A stretch of 48,202 nucleotides of DNA from Streptomyces sp. BV286 (GCF_019090165.1 NZ_JAHRIB010000026.1:1-48202), one strand, 5' to 3'. Shown: positions 26,495 through 39,059, numbered from the stretch's first letter. Numbers and translations are program-made. Notes: generated by a model not told the origin, from the letters alone.

Positions 26495-28441
26495 TCAGAC
26501 CGCCCTCATCAGCAGGGTCGCGGCGATGAGGATCGCCGCACCGCCGAACATCGAGACGGCGTACGAGCGCGCGTAGCCGTTCTGCAGCTTTCGGAGCCGT
26601 CCGGACAGACCGCCCATCGAGGCCGCGGTGCCGTTGACGACCCCGTCGACCAGGGTGTGGTCGACGTACACCAGGGAGCGCGTGAGGTGCTCGCCGCCGC
26701 GCACGAGGACGACGTGGTTGAAGTCGTCCTGGAGGAGGTCGCGCCGGGCGGCTCGGGTGAGCAGGGAGCCGCGCGGGGCGACGACCGGGACGGGACGGCG
26801 CCCGTACTGGAGGTACGCGAGGCCGACTCCGATGACCATCACGGCCACCGTGGCGGCCGTGACCGTCGTCGCGCCGATCGGCGGGTGCCCGTGCGCGTGG
26901 TCGGTCACGGGCTCCAGCCAGTGCACGAAGCGGTCGCCGATGCCGAAGAAGGCGCCCGCGAAGACCGACCCGAAGGCCAGCACGATCATGGGGATCGTCA
27001 TGGACCGGGGGGACTCGTGCGGGTGCGGCTCGGCGTGTGCTCCGTGGTGCTCGGCGGCCGGTTCCACGTCCGCCTCCGCCGGGGAGGCGGTCGGCCGGTT
27101 CCGCCAGCGCTCCTCACCGAAGAACGTCATCAGCATCACGCGCGTCATGTAGAACGCCGTGATGGCCGCGCCCAGCAGGGCCACGCCGCCGAGGATCCAG
27201 CCCTCGGTGCCGCCCTTGGCGAACGCCGCCTCGATGATCTTGTCCTTGGAGAAGAAGCCGGACAGACCCGGGAAGCCGATGATGGCCAGGTAGCCGAGGC
27301 CGAACGTCACGAAGGTGACCGGCATGTACTTCCTGAGGCCGCCGTACTTCCTCATGTCGACCTCGTCGTTCATGCCGTGCATGACCGAACCGGCGCCGAG
27401 GAAGAGCCCGGCCTTGAAGAAGCCGTGCGTCACCAGGTGCATGATCGCGAAGACGTAGCCGATGGGGCCGAGGCCCGCGGCGAGGACCATGTAGCCGATC
27501 TGCGACATGGTCGAACCGGCGAGCGCCTTCTTGATGTCGTCCTTGGCACAACCGACGATCGCACCGAAGAGGAGCGTGACCGCGCCGACGACGGTGGTGA
27601 CGAGCTGGGCGTCCGGGGAGGCGTTGAAGATGTCGGCGGAGCGGACGATCAGGTACACGCCCGCCGTCACCATCGTCGCGGCGTGGATGAGGGCCGAGAC
27701 CGGGGTCGGGCCCTCCATCGCGTCCCCGAGCCAGGACTGCAGCGGCACCTGGGCGGACTTGCCGCAGGCGGCGAGCAGCAGCATCAGCGCGATGGCGGTG
27801 AGCTTGCCCTCGCTCGTCTCACCGGTGGCCTCCAGGACCGGCCCGAAGGCGAAGGTCCCGAAGGTGGTGAACATGAGCATGATGGCGATCGACAGGCCCA
27901 TGTCGCCGACGCGGTTGACCAGGAAGGCCTTCTTCGCGGCGGTGGCGGCGCTGGGCTTGTGCTGCCAGAAGCCGATGAGCAGGTACGAGGCGAGACCCAC
28001 GCCCTCCCAGCCGACGTACAGCAGCAGGTAGTTGTCGGCGAGGACGAGCACCAGCATCGCCGCGAGGAACAGGTTCAGGTAGCCGAAGAAGCGGCGGCGC
28101 CGCTCGTCGTGCTCCATGTACCCGATCGAGTACACGTGGATCAGCGAGCCGACGCCCGTGATCAGCAGCACGAACGTCATCGACAACTGGTCGAGCTGGA
28201 AGGCGATGTCGGCCTGGAAGCCCTCGACGGGGATCCAGCTGAACAGGTGCTGGCCGATGGCCCGGTGCTCGGCGTCCTTGCCCAGCATGTCGGCGAAGAG
28301 GATCGCGCCGATCACGAAGGAGGCGGACGCGAGGACCGTGCCGATCCAGTGGCCGACGGCGTCGAGCCGCCTGCCGCCGCACAGCAGTACCGCCGCTCCG
28401 AGCAGAGGCGCCGCGACGAGCAGCGCAATCAGGTTCTCCAC
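26495..28441 (-). CDS. nuoL: NADH-quinone oxidoreductase subunit L
   Basis: 648 aa, GTG start, 11 bp after nuoK. The distal proton-pumping subunit, with the extended C-terminal lateral helix. Landmarks: [20 protein letters not shown] (conserved Glu), [20 protein letters not shown] then [35 protein letters not shown], and [19 protein letters not shown] His-rich hydrophilic insert ([15 protein letters not shown]) lies between late helices. The C-terminal ~100 residues contain the [20 protein letters not shown] segment and a final membrane helix. Confidence 0.96.
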   Translation of the reverse strand: MENLIALLVAAPLLGAAVLLCGGRRLDAVGHWIGTVLASASFVIGAILFADMLGKDAEHRAIGQHLFSWIPVEGFQADIAFQLDQLSMTFVLLITGVGSLIHVYSIGYMEHDERRRRFFGYLNLFLAAMLVLVLADNYLLLYVGWEGVGLASYLLIGFWQHKPSAATAAKKAFLVNRVGDMGLSIAIMLMFTTFGTFAFGPVLEATGETSEGKLTAIALMLLLAACGKSAQVPLQSWLGDAMEGPTPVSALIHAATMVTAGVYLIVRSADIFNASPDAQLVTTVVGAVTLLFGAIVGCAKDDIKKALAGSTMSQIGYMVLAAGLGPIGYVFAIMHLVTHGFFKAGLFLGAGSVMHGMNDEVDMRKYGGLRKYMPVTFVTFGLGYLAIIGFPGLSGFFSKDKIIEAAFAKGGTEGWILGGVALLGAAITAFYMTRVMLMTFFGEERWRNRPTASPAEADVEPAAEHHGAHAEPHPHESPRSMTIPMIVLAFGSVFAGAFFGIGDRFVHWLEPVTDHAHGHPPIGATTVTAATVAVMVIGVGLAYLQYGRRPVPVVAPRGSLLTRAARRDLLQDDFNHVVLVRGGEHLTRSLVYVDHTLVDGVVNGTAASMGGLSGRLRKLQNGYARSYAVSMFGGAAILIAATLLMRAV

Positions 28442-28452
28442 GATTCAGCCCC

Positions 28453-28752
28453 TTACAGCTTCATCAGGCTGGCGTCGTCGACCGAGGCCGAGTGGCGGGA
28501 ACGGAACAGCGACACGATGATCGCGAGCCCGACCACGACCTCCGCGGCGGCGACGACCATCGTGAAGAAGGCGATGATCTGGCCGTCGAGATTGCCGTGC
28601 ATCCGGGAGAAGGCGACGAACGCGAGGTTGCAGGCGTTGAGCATGAGCTCGACGCACATGAACACCACGATCGCGTTACGCCTGATCAGGACGCCTGTGG
28701 CGCCGATCGTGAACAACAGGGCGGCGAGGTAGAGGTAGTTGACGGGGTTCAC
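28453..28752 (-). CDS. nuoK: NADH-quinone oxidoreductase subunit K
   Basis: 99 aa, GTG start overlapping the nuoJ stop by 4 nt. Three membrane helices with the two conserved intramembrane Glu residues (Glu35 in [15 protein letters not shown] and Glu71 in [13 protein letters not shown]) that form part of the proton path. Length is normal (E. coli 100 aa). Confidence 0.97.
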   Translation of the reverse strand: MNPVNYLYLAALLFTIGATGVLIRRNAIVVFMCVELMLNACNLAFVAFSRMHGNLDGQIIAFFTMVVAAAEVVVGLAIIVSLFRSRHSASVDDASLMKL

Positions 28753-29591
28753 TTCGCGGCCTCCTCTTCACGGTCCTCGCGGCCGAGCCGCTCCTCGGAG
28801 CGCTGCTCCAGGGCCTTGAGGTCGCTGATCGCCTCGTTCGACACGTCGCGGATCTGGCCGCGGTCGCGCAGCGTCTTGATGACGGTGAGCTCGGACGGGG
28901 TGCCGTCCGGGAGGAGACCGGCGATGTCCACCGCGTTGTGCCGGGCGTAGACGCCGGGGGCGGGCAGCGGCGGCAGCTGCTTGTTCGCGCGTACGCGCTC
29001 CCCGGCCAGCTCGCGCTGGGTCTTCGCCCGCTCGGTGCGCTCGCGGTGGGTGAGCACCATGGCACCGACGGCGGCCGTGATGAGCAGGGCGCCGGTGATC
29101 TCGAAGGCGAAGACGTACTTCGTGAAGATGAAGGTGGCGAGCCCTTCCACGTTGCCGGCGGAGTTGGCCTGGGCCAGGCCGTTGAACTCCGTCAGCGACG
29201 CGTTTCCGATGCCCGCGCAGAGCAGGATGCCGAAGCCGAGGCCACACAGGAGGGCCAGCCAGCGCTGGCCCTTGATGGTCTCCTTGAGGGAGTCCGCCGC
29301 GGTGACACCGACGAGCATGACCACGAAGAGGAACAGCATCATGATCGCGCCGGTGTAGACGACGACCTGCACGATGCCCAGGAAGTACGCGCCGTTGGCG
29401 AGGTAGAACACCGCCAGGACGATCATGGTCCCGGCGAGGCAGAGCGCGCTGTGCACGGCCTTCTTCATGAAGACGGTGCACAGGGCGCCGATCACGGCGA
29501 CGGTACCGAGAACCCAGAACTGGACGGCCTCACCGGTGGAGGTCGAATAGGCCGCCAGCGAGCTGGAGTGGGCGGCGAGTTGCGCGCTCAT
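28749..29591 (-). CDS. nuoJ: NADH-quinone oxidoreductase subunit J
   Basis: 280 aa, ATG overlapping the nuoI stop by 4 nt. Five membrane helices in the first ~175 residues, with [20 protein letters not shown] as the conserved third-helix region that bends in coupling. After the last helix comes a ~95-residue charged cytoplasmic tail ([20 protein letters not shown] ... [10 protein letters not shown]) that makes the protein about 100 residues longer than E. coli NuoJ. NuoJ lies beside NuoA and NuoK at the base of the membrane arm. Confidence 0.96.
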   Translation of the reverse strand: MSAQLAAHSSSLAAYSTSTGEAVQFWVLGTVAVIGALCTVFMKKAVHSALCLAGTMIVLAVFYLANGAYFLGIVQVVVYTGAIMMLFLFVVMLVGVTAADSLKETIKGQRWLALLCGLGFGILLCAGIGNASLTEFNGLAQANSAGNVEGLATFIFTKYVFAFEITGALLITAAVGAMVLTHRERTERAKTQRELAGERVRANKQLPPLPAPGVYARHNAVDIAGLLPDGTPSELTVIKTLRDRGQIRDVSNEAISDLKALEQRSEERLGREDREEEAAK

Positions 29592-30229
29592 CGGCCGATC
29601 ACCTGCCCCGACGCGGGTTCGCCCTCGCCGAAGGTCGAGGAGCCGTCCTGCGGGACCTCACCCTTGGAGTGGGCGACCTGCGGTTCCGTGCCCGGCGCGG
29701 CCTCGGTGACCAGCCCCTGGTAGTAGTCCTGCTCGTCCATGCCCGGGAAGATCGAGTGCGGAGACTCGACCATGCCCTCCTCCAGGCCGGCGAGCAGCTG
29801 CTCCTTGGTGTAGATGAGGTTGGCGCGGCTGCTGTCGGCCAGCTCGAACTCGTTGGTCATCGTGAGCGCGCGCGTGGGGCACGCCTCGATGCACAGGCCG
29901 CACAGGATGCAGCGGGCGTAGTTGATCTGGTAGACCCGCCCGTACCGCTCGCCCGGGGAGTAGCGCTCCTCCTCGGTGTTCTCCGCGCCCTCCACGTAGA
30001 TGGCGTCCGCAGGGCAGGCCCAGGCGCACAGCTCGCAGCCGATGCACTTCTCCAGGCCGTCCGGATGGCGGTTGAGCTGGTGCCGGCCGTGGAAGCGCGG
30101 GGCTGTGGTCTTCTGCTGCTCCGGATACTGCTCGGTCAGCCGCTTCTTGAACATGGCCTTGAAGGTCACGCCGAAGCCTGCGACGGGATTCTGGAAACCG
30201 GGTTTGGTCTCCTTCTGCTCATCAGCCAT
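29588..30229 (-). CDS. nuoI: NADH-quinone oxidoreductase subunit I
   Basis: 213 aa from ATG 30229, which has AGGAGG upstream and overlaps nuoH by 8 nt. Two ferredoxin-type [4Fe-4S] motifs, [12 protein letters not shown] (Cys62/65/68/72) and [12 protein letters not shown] (Cys107/110/113/117), hold clusters N6a and N6b that relay electrons to NuoB. The C-terminal ~60 residues extend past the usual end and finish in a Ser/Gly-rich tail. Confidence 0.97.
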   Translation of the reverse strand: MADEQKETKPGFQNPVAGFGVTFKAMFKKRLTEQYPEQQKTTAPRFHGRHQLNRHPDGLEKCIGCELCAWACPADAIYVEGAENTEEERYSPGERYGRVYQINYARCILCGLCIEACPTRALTMTNEFELADSSRANLIYTKEQLLAGLEEGMVESPHSIFPGMDEQDYYQGLVTEAAPGTEPQVAHSKGEVPQDGSSTFGEGEPASGQVIGR

Positions 30230-31610
30230 CGGACGCCTCCTTTCCGTCACGAGGTCCATCGGATCCGTCACTGGCAGTATCGGGTCCGCCACTGACAATC
30301 AACTCCCGCTCCCGGCGCGGGCGGCGCCGGGGTACCGGCGGCAGCTCCTGTCCCGGCAGTGGCGGCACGGGGAACCCGCCCGCCATCGGGTCGAAGGCGA
30401 CGGGTTCGTCCGGCGCCTCCTTCGCGCCCTTCCGGTCGCGGAACATGTCGGCGACGAAGGAGAGCAACAGCAGGACGAGGACGGCGCCGGCCACGTACAG
30501 GGCGATGTCGGCGAAGTCGTAGTTCTCGTTGCGAAGCGTCCGTACGGTCGCGACGAGCATCAGCCAGACCACCGAGACCGGGATCAGGACCTTCCAGCCG
30601 AGCTTCATCAGCTGGTCGTAACGGACACGCGGGAGCGTGCCGCGCAGCCAGATGAAGAAGAACAACAGCAGCTGGACCTTGATGACGAACCAGAGCATCG
30701 GCCACCAGCCGTGGTTCGCGCCCTCCCAGAAGGTGCTGATCGGCCACGGGGCCCGCCAGCCGCCCAGGAAGAGCGTCACGGAGACCGCCGAGACGGTCAC
30801 CATGTTCACGTACTCGGCGAGCATGAACAGCGCGAACTTGATGGACGAGTACTCGGTGTTGAAGCCGCCGACCAGGTCGCCCTCGGACTCCGGCATGTCG
30901 AACGGGGCCCGGTTGGTCTCACCGATCATCGTCACGACGTAGATCAGGAACGACACCGGCAGCAGCAGGATGTACCAGCGGTCCTGCTGCTGGGCGACGA
31001 TCTCCGAGGTCGACATCGAACCGGAGTACAGGAACACCGACGCGAACGCGGCGCCCATGGCGATCTCGTACGAGATCATCTGCGCGCACGAGCGCAGACC
31101 GCCGAGCAGCGGGTACGTCGACCCGGACGACCAGCCCGCGAGGACGATGCCGTAGATGCCCACCGAGGCGACCGCGAGGATGTAGAGCATCGCGATCGGC
31201 AGGTCGGTGAGCTGCATCGTCGTGCGGTGGCCGAGGATCGAGATCTCGTTGCCGGCCGGTCCGAAGGGGATCACGGCGATCGCCATGAAGGCCGGGATGG
31301 CCGCCACGATCGGCGCGAGGACGTAGACCACCTTGTCCGCGCGCTTGACGATCAGGTCTTCCTTGAGCATCAGCTTCACGCCGTCGGCGAGCGACTGGAG
31401 CATGCCCCAGGGGCCGTGCCGGTTGGGGCCGATCCGCAGCTGCATCCAGGCGACGACCTTGCGCTCCCACACGATGGAGAAGAGCACGGTGATCATCAGG
31501 AAGGCGAAGCAGAAGACCGCCTTGATGACGACCAGCCACCAGGGGTCACGGCCGAACATGGAGAGGTCCTCCGCGGCCAGGTACACCGGCGCGGCGAGGT
31601 TTCCGGTCAT
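30222..31610 (-). CDS. nuoH: NADH-quinone oxidoreductase subunit H
   Basis: 462 aa from ATG 31610 (ATGA overlap with nuoG). Membrane subunit forming the quinone chamber with NuoB and NuoD. Signatures: [20 protein letters not shown] and [20 protein letters not shown]. About eight core helices are followed by a long polar C-terminus ([20 protein letters not shown] and a Pro/Arg-rich end), making it ~130 residues longer than E. coli NuoH. Similar tails are expected in actinomycete homologues, where their role is unknown. Confidence 0.96.
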   Translation of the reverse strand: MTGNLAAPVYLAAEDLSMFGRDPWWLVVIKAVFCFAFLMITVLFSIVWERKVVAWMQLRIGPNRHGPWGMLQSLADGVKLMLKEDLIVKRADKVVYVLAPIVAAIPAFMAIAVIPFGPAGNEISILGHRTTMQLTDLPIAMLYILAVASVGIYGIVLAGWSSGSTYPLLGGLRSCAQMISYEIAMGAAFASVFLYSGSMSTSEIVAQQQDRWYILLLPVSFLIYVVTMIGETNRAPFDMPESEGDLVGGFNTEYSSIKFALFMLAEYVNMVTVSAVSVTLFLGGWRAPWPISTFWEGANHGWWPMLWFVIKVQLLLFFFIWLRGTLPRVRYDQLMKLGWKVLIPVSVVWLMLVATVRTLRNENYDFADIALYVAGAVLVLLLLSFVADMFRDRKGAKEAPDEPVAFDPMAGGFPVPPLPGQELPPVPRRRPRRERELIVSGGPDTASDGSDGPRDGKEASDG

Positions 31611-34111
31611 GCCTCCACCTCCTTGGGGGCCTCGGTGGCGAGCGTCGCCGGTCCGATGCGGACGAGTGCGCCGGGCAGCGCCCCCGTGTCCGAGGCGACG
31701 CCTCCCCCGGCGGAGTTCAGCGGGAGCCACACCACGCGGTCGGGCATCTCCGTGATCCGCAGCGGGAGTTCGACCACACCGGCGGGTCCTGTCACGGCCA
31801 GCGTGTCGCCGTCCTTGACGCCCGCCTCGGCGGCCGTGGCGGCCGACACGCGCGCCTGGGCGGCGTGCCGGGTCCCGGCGAGTGCCTCGTCGCCCTCCTG
31901 GAGGCGGCCCTGGTCGAGCAGCAGCCGGTGTCCGGCGAGGACTGCCTCCCCGGCGGCGGGCCGCGGCAGCACGGCCGCGGCCTGTGCGGGTCCGGTGGCC
32001 CGCGGCCCGTCCCAGGCACCGAGCCGGTCCAGCTCCGCGCGCGCGGTGCGCAGGTCGGGCAGTCCCAGGTGTACGTCCATGGCGTCGGCCAGCATCTGCA
32101 GGACACGCGCGTCGGTGGGCGCCACCCGGCGGGTCATCTGGTCGGGCTTGAGGGCGGCTTCGAAGAGACGCGCCCGGCCTTCCCAGTTGAGGAAGGTGCC
32201 GGCCTTCTCGGCGACCGCGGCGACGGGGAACACGACGTCCGCGTGCTCGGTGACCTCGCTGGGACGCAGCTCCAGCGACACCAGGAAGCCCACCGCGGAG
32301 AGTGCCGCACGCGCGCGTGCCGGGTCGGGGAGGTCGGCGACCTCGACGCCCGCCACGACGAGCGCGGAGAGTTCACCGGCGGCGGCGGCCTCGACGATCT
32401 GTCCGGTGTCGCGTCCGTGGCGGTGCGGCAGTGCGGCGATCCTCCAGGCCTGGATGACCTCGTCCCGCGCGCGCGGGTCGGTGGCAGGGCGTCCGCCGGG
32501 CAGCAGCGAGGGCATCGCCCCCGCCTCGATCGCGCCGCGTTCGCCGGCCCGGCGCGGGATCCACACCAGTTGGGCGCCGGTCGCGGAGGCGGCCCGTACG
32601 GCGGCGGTGAGCCCGCCGGCCACGGAGGCCAGCCGCTCACCGACGACGATGACGGCGCCTTCGGCGCGCAGTGCCTCGGCGGCCTTCGCGCCCTCGCCCT
32701 CGAGGCCCGCTCCGGAGGCGAGCGCGTCCAGCCACTCGGTCTCGGTGCCGGGCGCGGCCGACAGCAGCGTGCCGCCGGCCTTCTCGAGGCCGCGGGTCGT
32801 GTGCGTGGCCAGCGCGAAGGTCCGCTGTCCGTGTCCGCGCCACGCCTTGCGAAGCCGCAGGAAGACGCCGGGGGCCTCCTCCTCGGACTCGAGTCCGGCG
32901 AGCAGGACCGCGGGGGCCTTCTCCAGGGCGGTGTACGTGACGCCCGTACCGTCGAGGTCCCGGCCGCGTCCGGCGACGCGGGCGGCCAGGAAGTCGGCCT
33001 CCTCGCCGCTGTGCACGCGCGCGCGGAAGTCGATGTCGTTCGTGTCGAGGGCCACGCGCGCGAACTTGCTGTACGCGTAGGAGTCCTCGACGGTCAGGCG
33101 GCCGCCGGTGAGGACACCGGACCGGGAGCGGGCGGCCAGGAGTCCCTGCGCGGCCGCTTCCAGTGCCTCGGGCCATGAGGCGGGCTCCAGGGCCCCGGAC
33201 TCACCGCGGACCAGGGGCGTCGTCAGCCGGTCACGCTGCTGCGCGTACCGGAAGCCGAAGCGTCCCTTGTCGCACATCCACTCCTCGTTGACCTCGGGGT
33301 CGTCGGCCGCGAGGCGCCGCATGACCTTGCCGCGGCGGTGGTCGGTGCGGGTCGCGCAGCCGCCGGAGCAGTGTTCGCACACCGAGGGCGACGAGACGAG
33401 GTCGAAGGGCCGGGAGCGGAATCGGTACGCCGCGGAGGTGAGCGCGCCGACCGGGCAGATCTGGATGGTGTTCCCGGAGAAGTACGACTCGAAGGGGTCG
33501 CCCTCGCCGGTGCCGACCTGCTGGAGCGCGCCGCGCTCGATCAGCTCGATCATCGGGTCGCCCGCGACCTGGTTGGAGAACCGGGTGCAGCGGGCGCACA
33601 GCACGCACCGCTCACGGTCGAGCAGCACCTGGGTGGAGATCGGTACCGGCTTCTCGTACGTCCGCTTCTTTCCCTCGAAGCGGGACTCGGAGTGGCCGTG
33701 GGACATGGCCTGGTTCTGCAGGGGGCACTCGCCGCCCTTGTCGCAGACCGGGCAGTCCAGCGGGTGGTTGATGAGCAGGAGCTCCATCACACCCTTCTGG
33801 GCCTTCTCGGCGACAGGAGAGGTGAGATGAGTCTTGACGACCATCCCGTCCGTACAGGTGATCGTGCAGGACGCCATGGGCTTGCGCTGGCCCTCGACCT
33901 CGACGATGCACTGGCGGCAGGCACCGGCCGGGTCGAGGAGGGGGTGGTCGCAGAAGCGGGGAATCTCGATGCCGAGCTGCTCGGCGGCGCGGATGACCAG
34001 GGTGCCCTTGGGCACGCTGATCTCGATGCCGTCGACGGTCAGCGAGACGAGATCCTCCGGCGGGACCGCCGCCTCCCCGCCTCCGGAGGGAGCGCTTGTG
34101 GTCACGGTCAT
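31607..34111 (-). CDS. nuoG: NADH-quinone oxidoreductase subunit G
   Basis: 834 aa from ATG 34111 (ATGA overlap with nuoF). The N-terminal domain holds a [2Fe-2S] cluster (Cys54, 65, 68, 82) and a His/Cys [4Fe-4S] cluster (His116, Cys120, 123, 129). Another [4Fe-4S] cluster uses Cys169, 172, 175 and 219. Cys245, 248, 252 and 280 (CEHCSGGC ... WMCDKGR) form the extra N7-type cluster found in E. coli and Thermus but lost in mitochondria. The rest is a molybdopterin-oxidoreductase fold that in complex I carries no molybdenum. It belongs to the peripheral NADH-side electron relay. Confidence 0.96.
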   Translation of the reverse strand: MTVTTSAPSGGGEAAVPPEDLVSLTVDGIEISVPKGTLVIRAAEQLGIEIPRFCDHPLLDPAGACRQCIVEVEGQRKPMASCTITCTDGMVVKTHLTSPVAEKAQKGVMELLLINHPLDCPVCDKGGECPLQNQAMSHGHSESRFEGKKRTYEKPVPISTQVLLDRERCVLCARCTRFSNQVAGDPMIELIERGALQQVGTGEGDPFESYFSGNTIQICPVGALTSAAYRFRSRPFDLVSSPSVCEHCSGGCATRTDHRRGKVMRRLAADDPEVNEEWMCDKGRFGFRYAQQRDRLTTPLVRGESGALEPASWPEALEAAAQGLLAARSRSGVLTGGRLTVEDSYAYSKFARVALDTNDIDFRARVHSGEEADFLAARVAGRGRDLDGTGVTYTALEKAPAVLLAGLESEEEAPGVFLRLRKAWRGHGQRTFALATHTTRGLEKAGGTLLSAAPGTETEWLDALASGAGLEGEGAKAAEALRAEGAVIVVGERLASVAGGLTAAVRAASATGAQLVWIPRRAGERGAIEAGAMPSLLPGGRPATDPRARDEVIQAWRIAALPHRHGRDTGQIVEAAAAGELSALVVAGVEVADLPDPARARAALSAVGFLVSLELRPSEVTEHADVVFPVAAVAEKAGTFLNWEGRARLFEAALKPDQMTRRVAPTDARVLQMLADAMDVHLGLPDLRTARAELDRLGAWDGPRATGPAQAAAVLPRPAAGEAVLAGHRLLLDQGRLQEGDEALAGTRHAAQARVSAATAAEAGVKDGDTLAVTGPAGVVELPLRITEMPDRVVWLPLNSAGGGVASDTGALPGALVRIGPATLATEAPKEVEA

Positions 34112-35490
34112 GCGTTCACCTCCGTGTGCTTGTCCTTGTCGGCCCAGGCCGTCGACTTGGCGGGGTCGAAGGGGCAGCCGCGTCCCGTGATGTGCTCCTC
34201 GTACTCCTCGCGGAAGTACTTGAGGGAGGAGAAGATCGGCGAGGCGGCGCCGTCGCCGAGAGCGCAGAAGGACTTGCCGTTGATGTTGTCGGCGATGTCG
34301 TTCAGCTTGTCGAGGTCGGACATGACGCCCTTGCCCGCCTCGATGTCGCGCAGCAGCTGCACGAGCCAGTACGTGCCCTCGCGGCAGGGCGTGCACTTGC
34401 CGCAGGACTCGTGGGCGTAGAACTCGGTCCACCGTGTGACGGCCCGGACGACGCAGGTCGTCTCGTCGAAGCACTGGAGTGCTTTCGTGCCGAGCATGGA
34501 ACCCGCGGCGCCCACTCCTTCGTAGTCAAGAGGGACGTCGAGGTGCTCGTCGGTGAACATCGGGGTCGAGGAGCCGCCCGGCGTCCAGAACTTGAGGCGG
34601 TGTCCGGCCCGGATGCCGCCGCTCATGTCGAGGAGCTGACGGAGGGTGATGCCGAGCGGGGCCTCGTACTGGCCGGGGCTGGTGACGTGGCCGCTGAGCG
34701 AGTAGAGCGTGAAGCCCGGGGACTTCTCGCTTCCCATCGAGCGGAACCATTCTTTGCCCTTGTGGAGAATCGCGGGAACCGACGCGATCGACTCGACGTT
34801 GTTCACAACAGTCGGACAGGCATAAAGACCCGCGACCGCAGGGAAAGGAGGACGAAGTCGCGGTTGTCCACGGCGGCCTTCGAGCGAGTCGAGCAGCGCG
34901 GTCTCCTCACCGCAGATGTACGCGCCCGCGCCCGCGTGCACGGTGAGCTGGAGATCGAGTCCGCTGCCCAGGATGTTCTCGCCGAGGAAGCCCGCCGCGT
35001 AGGCCTCGCGGACGGCCTCGTGCAGGCGCCGCAGCACGGGGACGACCTCACCCCGCAGATAGATGAACGCATGCGACGACCGGATCGCATAACAGGCGAT
35101 CACAATGCCCTCGATGAGGCTGTGCGGGTTCGCGAAGAGGAGCGGGATGTCCTTACAGGTCCCCGGTTCCGATTCGTCGGCGTTGACAACTAGATAGTGA
35201 GGCTTTCCGTCGCCCTGCGGAATGAACTGCCATTTCATTCCGGTGGGGAATCCCGCGCCGCCGCGCCCGCGCAGACCGGAGTCCTTCACGTACGCGATGA
35301 GGTCGTCCGGTGACATGGCGAGCGCCTTGCGCAGGCCCTCGTACCCTTCGTGCCTGCGGTACACGTCCAGCGACCAGGACCTGTCCTCGTCCCAGAAGGC
35401 CGACAGCACCGGCGAGAGCAGCTTCTCGGGACTGCTCTCACCGCCGGTCTCGGGCCGGGAGGTGCCCCCGTATTGAGTGGACAAGGTCAT
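34108..35490 (-). CDS. nuoF: NADH-quinone oxidoreductase subunit F (NADH/FMN)
   Basis: 460 aa from ATG 35490 (overlap TGATG with nuoE). It oxidises [20 protein letters not shown] (72-87) binds [19 protein letters not shown] and [19 protein letters not shown] are conserved flavin-site segments, and [12 protein letters not shown] with Cys363, 366, 369 and Cys409 holds cluster N3. Length is normal. Parts of the gene (about 34500-34560 and 34790-35240) use codons that are rare in this genome, for example CAA, CGA, CTT, CCT and CTA, while the protein sequence stays fully conserved. Confidence 0.97.
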   Translation of the reverse strand: MTLSTQYGGTSRPETGGESSPEKLLSPVLSAFWDEDRSWSLDVYRRHEGYEGLRKALAMSPDDLIAYVKDSGLRGRGGAGFPTGMKWQFIPQGDGKPHYLVVNADESEPGTCKDIPLLFANPHSLIEGIVIACYAIRSSHAFIYLRGEVVPVLRRLHEAVREAYAAGFLGENILGSGLDLQLTVHAGAGAYICGEETALLDSLEGRRGQPRLRPPFPAVAGLYACPTVVNNVESIASVPAILHKGKEWFRSMGSEKSPGFTLYSLSGHVTSPGQYEAPLGITLRQLLDMSGGIRAGHRLKFWTPGGSSTPMFTDEHLDVPLDYEGVGAAGSMLGTKALQCFDETTCVVRAVTRWTEFYAHESCGKCTPCREGTYWLVQLLRDIEAGKGVMSDLDKLNDIADNINGKSFCALGDGAASPIFSSLKYFREEYEEHITGRGCPFDPAKSTAWADKDKHTEVNA

Positions 35491-36368
35491 CACTCCCCCT
35501 CCTCGGCAGCGGGCCCGGCCGGGTTGGCCGGGTCGGAGGCCGCCGTGTCCTGCGGCGCGTCGTGCGAACTGAGGTGCTCGGCCGGGGACGGGGCGTGCGG
35601 CGCTCCGTCCTGGGGAGCTCCGGACCCCCGCGGGTGCACCACGCGGGCGGAGCCCGTCTCCCCCTTGGCCAGCCGGAGGCCGATCAGCGAGGCGGGGCCC
35701 GCGCCGCCGCTCGCCTCGACCGCGCCGGCCCGCTCGTCGGGGAAGCCCGCCAGGATGCGGGCGGTGTCCTTGAAGGAGCACAGGGGGGCACCGCGCGTCG
35801 GCTCGACCTGTGTTCCCGCGCGCAGGTCGTCGACGAGGCTCTTCGCGCTCGCCACGGTCTGGTTGTCGAAGAACTCCCAGTTGACCATCACGACCGGCGC
35901 GAAGTCGCAGGCCGCGTTGCACTCGATGTGCTCCAGGGTGACCTTGCCGTCACCGGTGGTCTCGCCGTTGCCGACGCCGAGGTGGTCCTGGAGCGCCTCG
36001 AAGATCGCGTCGCCGCCCATGACCGCGCACAGCGTGTTGGTGCACACGCCCACCTGGTAGTCACCGCTCGGCTTGCGGCGGTACATGGAGTAGAAGGTCG
36101 CGACCGCGGTCACCTCGGCCGTGGTGAGGCCGAGCATCTCCGCGCAGAACCGCTGTCCGGTGCGCGTGACATGGCCCTCCTCCGACTGCACGAGATGCAG
36201 CAGCGGAAGGAGGGCGGACCGGGAGTCCGGGTAGCGGGCGATGACCTCGCGCGCGTCCGCCTCGAGCCGGGCCCGGACGTCGTCCGGGTATGCGGGCGCG
36301 GGCAGTTGGGGCATGCCCAGGCTGACGCCCTGCGGCTGTACGCCCTGCTCGGAAGGAGTGGTGGTCAC
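35490..36368 (-). CDS. nuoE: NADH-quinone oxidoreductase subunit E
   Basis: 292 aa from GTG 36368 (GTGA overlap with nuoD). The thioredoxin-like [2Fe-2S] subunit of the NADH module: Cys109 and Cys114 ([11 protein letters not shown]) and Cys150 and Cys154 ([11 protein letters not shown]) bind cluster N1a. The enzyme core ends near residue 210. A further ~80 residues are Ala/Pro/Gly-rich with no known fold, which makes it much longer than E. coli NuoE (166 aa). Confidence 0.96.
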   Translation of the reverse strand: MTTTPSEQGVQPQGVSLGMPQLPAPAYPDDVRARLEADAREVIARYPDSRSALLPLLHLVQSEEGHVTRTGQRFCAEMLGLTTAEVTAVATFYSMYRRKPSGDYQVGVCTNTLCAVMGGDAIFEALQDHLGVGNGETTGDGKVTLEHIECNAACDFAPVVMVNWEFFDNQTVASAKSLVDDLRAGTQVEPTRGAPLCSFKDTARILAGFPDERAGAVEASGGAGPASLIGLRLAKGETGSARVVHPRGSGAPQDGAPHAPSPAEHLSSHDAPQDTAASDPANPAGPAAEEGE

Positions 36369-37696
36369 CGGTCGACGCCTCCCATCACGGGGTCGATGGA
36401 CGCGACGGCGACGATGACGTCGGCGACCTGGCCGCCCTCGCACATCGCCGCCATGGCCTGCAGATTGGTGAAGGACGGGTCCCGGTAGTGGACCCGGTAG
36501 GGGCGGGTGCCTCCGTCGGACACGGCATGCACCCCGAGTTCCCCCTTGGGTGACTCGACGGCCGCGTACGCCTGTCCCGGCGGTACGCGGAAGCCCTCGG
36601 TCACCAGCTTGAAGTGGTGGATCAGGGCCTCCATGGAGGTGCCCATGATCTTCTTGATGTGGTCGAGCGAGTTGCCGAGGCCGTCGGGGCCGAGCGCGAG
36701 CTGGGCGGGCCAGGCGATCTTCTTGTCGGTGACCATGACCGGACCGGGCTGCAGCCGGTCCAGGCACTGCTCGACGATCGCCAGCGACTGGCGCATCTCC
36801 TCCAGCCTGATGAGGAAGCGCCCGTACGCGTCGCAGGTGTCGGTGGTCGGGACGTCGAAGTCGTACGTCTCGTAGCCGCAGTACGGCTGCGCCTTGCGCA
36901 GGTCGTGCGGGAGGCCCGCGGACCGCAGGATGGGCCCCGTGGCACCGAGGGCCATGCAGCCGGCCAGGTCGAGGTGGCCGATGTCCTGCATACGGGCCTT
37001 GAAGATGGGGTTCCCGGTGGCGAGCTTGTCGTACTCGGGAAGGTTCTTCTGCATCTTCTTCACGAACTCGCGGATCTGGTCCACCGCGCCCGGGGGCAGG
37101 TCCTGGGCGAGGCCGCCGGGCCGGATGAACGCGTGGTTCATGCGCAGGCCGGTGATCAGCTCGTAGATGTCGAGAATCAGTTCACGATCACGGAAGCCGT
37201 AGATCATGATCGTGGTGGCGCCGAGTTCCATGCCGCCGGTGGCGATGCACACCAGGTGCGAGGAGAGCCGGTTCAGCTCCATCAGGAGCACCCGGATGAT
37301 CGTCGCGCGGTCCGGGACCTGGTCCTCGATGCCGAGGAGCTTCTCGACGGCCAGGCAGTACGCGGTCTCGTTGAAGAACGACGTCAGGTAGTCCATGCGC
37401 GTCACGAAGGTGGTGCCCTGTGTCCACGTACGGAACTCGAGGTTCTTCTCGATGCCGGTGTGCAGGTAGCCGATGCCGCAGCGGGCCTCGGTGACCGTCT
37501 CGCCGTCGATTTCGAGGATGAGCCGGAGCACGCCGTGCGTGGACGGGTGCTGGGGGCCCATGTTGACGACGATGCGCTCGTCGTCGGCCTTGGCCGCGGT
37601 CTGGACGACCTCGTCCCAGTCGCCGCCGGTGACCGTGTAGACGTGGCCCTCGGTGGTCTCGCGCGCGGAGGCGGCTGATGCGTGCGACGTGCTCAT
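36365..37696 (-). CDS. nuoD: NADH-quinone oxidoreductase subunit D
   Basis: 443 aa from ATG 37696 (ATGA overlap with nuoC). The 49-kDa-type subunit, related to NiFe-hydrogenase large subunits, that lines the quinone pocket. [12 protein letters not shown] contains His54, and [11 protein letters not shown] contains Tyr103; these correspond to the quinone-head ligands His38 and Tyr87 of Thermus Nqo4. The C-terminus SLDPVMGDVDR-type motif is present as [11 protein letters not shown]. Separate from NuoC, unlike the fused NuoCD of E. coli. Confidence 0.97.
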   Translation of the reverse strand: MSTSHASAASARETTEGHVYTVTGGDWDEVVQTAAKADDERIVVNMGPQHPSTHGVLRLILEIDGETVTEARCGIGYLHTGIEKNLEFRTWTQGTTFVTRMDYLTSFFNETAYCLAVEKLLGIEDQVPDRATIIRVLLMELNRLSSHLVCIATGGMELGATTIMIYGFRDRELILDIYELITGLRMNHAFIRPGGLAQDLPPGAVDQIREFVKKMQKNLPEYDKLATGNPIFKARMQDIGHLDLAGCMALGATGPILRSAGLPHDLRKAQPYCGYETYDFDVPTTDTCDAYGRFLIRLEEMRQSLAIVEQCLDRLQPGPVMVTDKKIAWPAQLALGPDGLGNSLDHIKKIMGTSMEALIHHFKLVTEGFRVPPGQAYAAVESPKGELGVHAVSDGGTRPYRVHYRDPSFTNLQAMAAMCEGGQVADVIVAVASIDPVMGGVDR

Positions 37697-38429
37697 GAGT
37701 ACGACCTCCGCTGGTCCGGAGCCGGGATCTGGGCGCCCTTGTACTCGACGGCGATGCCGCCGAGGGGATAGTCCTTGCGCTGCGGAAAGCCCTGCCAGTC
37801 GTCCGGCATCATGATCCGCGTCAGTGCCGGGTGGCCCTCGAAGACGATGCCGAAGAAGTCGTACGTCTCGCGCTCGTGCCAGTCGTTCGTCGGATAGACC
37901 GAGACGAGGGACGGGATGCGCGGGTCGCTGTCCGGGGCGCTGACTTCGAGGCGGATCAGCCGGTTGTGGGTGATCGAGCGCAGGTGGTAGACGGCGTGCA
38001 GTTCGCGGCCCTTGTCCTCGGGGTAGTGGACTCCGCTCACCCCGGTGCACAGCTCGAAGCGCAGGGCCGGGTCGTCGCGCAGGGTCCGGGCGACGCGGAG
38101 CAGGTGCTCGCGGTCGATGTGGAAGGTCATCTCGTCGCGGTCGACGATCGTCTTCTCGATCGCGTTCTCCGGGACGAGCCCCTGTTCCTCCAGGGCGCCC
38201 TCGAGCTCGTCGGCGACCTCGTCGAACCAGCCGCCGTACGGGCGGGACGCCGGGCCGGGAAGACGGATCGAGCGGACCAGGCCGCCGTAGCCGGAGGTGT
38301 CCCCGCCGTTGTTGGCGCCGAACATGCCGCGCTGGACGCGGATCTCCTCCCCGCCGTCGCCGCGCTGGCCCGGCAGGTTGGAGGCGCCGAGGTCCTTCTC
38401 GGGGTTCGTGCCGTTGCCGTTCGCGTCGC

Positions 38430-38433
<4 letters not shown>
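37693..38433 (-). CDS. nuoC: NADH-quinone oxidoreductase subunit C
   Basis: 246 aa from GTG 38433 (GTGA overlap with nuoB). The 30-kDa-type subunit, with signature [20 protein letters not shown] then IMMPDDW and end QRKDYPL. The first ~70 residues are Gly/Asn-rich and poorly ordered, longer than usual. It is a structural partner of NuoD and NuoI in the quinone-reducing module. Confidence 0.96.
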
Positions 38434-38984
<551 letters not shown>

Positions 38985-39009
38985 GCTCAGTGGCTCCTCT
39001 GTCCCCTAT

Positions 39010-39059
39010 ACGGGGCTCAGTCCCTTGCGGGGTTCAGTCCCATGCGGGTTTCAGTCCCA
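39010..39059. repeat. Three 17-bp direct repeats copying the end of nuoA
   Basis: Read on the minus strand, the nuoA end TGGGACTGAAACCCGCA recurs twice as near copies (TGGGACTGAACCCCGCA and AGGGACTGAGCCCCGTA). The first copy contains the real nuoA stop TGA (39051-39053). The duplicated units also end in TGA in the same context. Confidence 0.8.
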
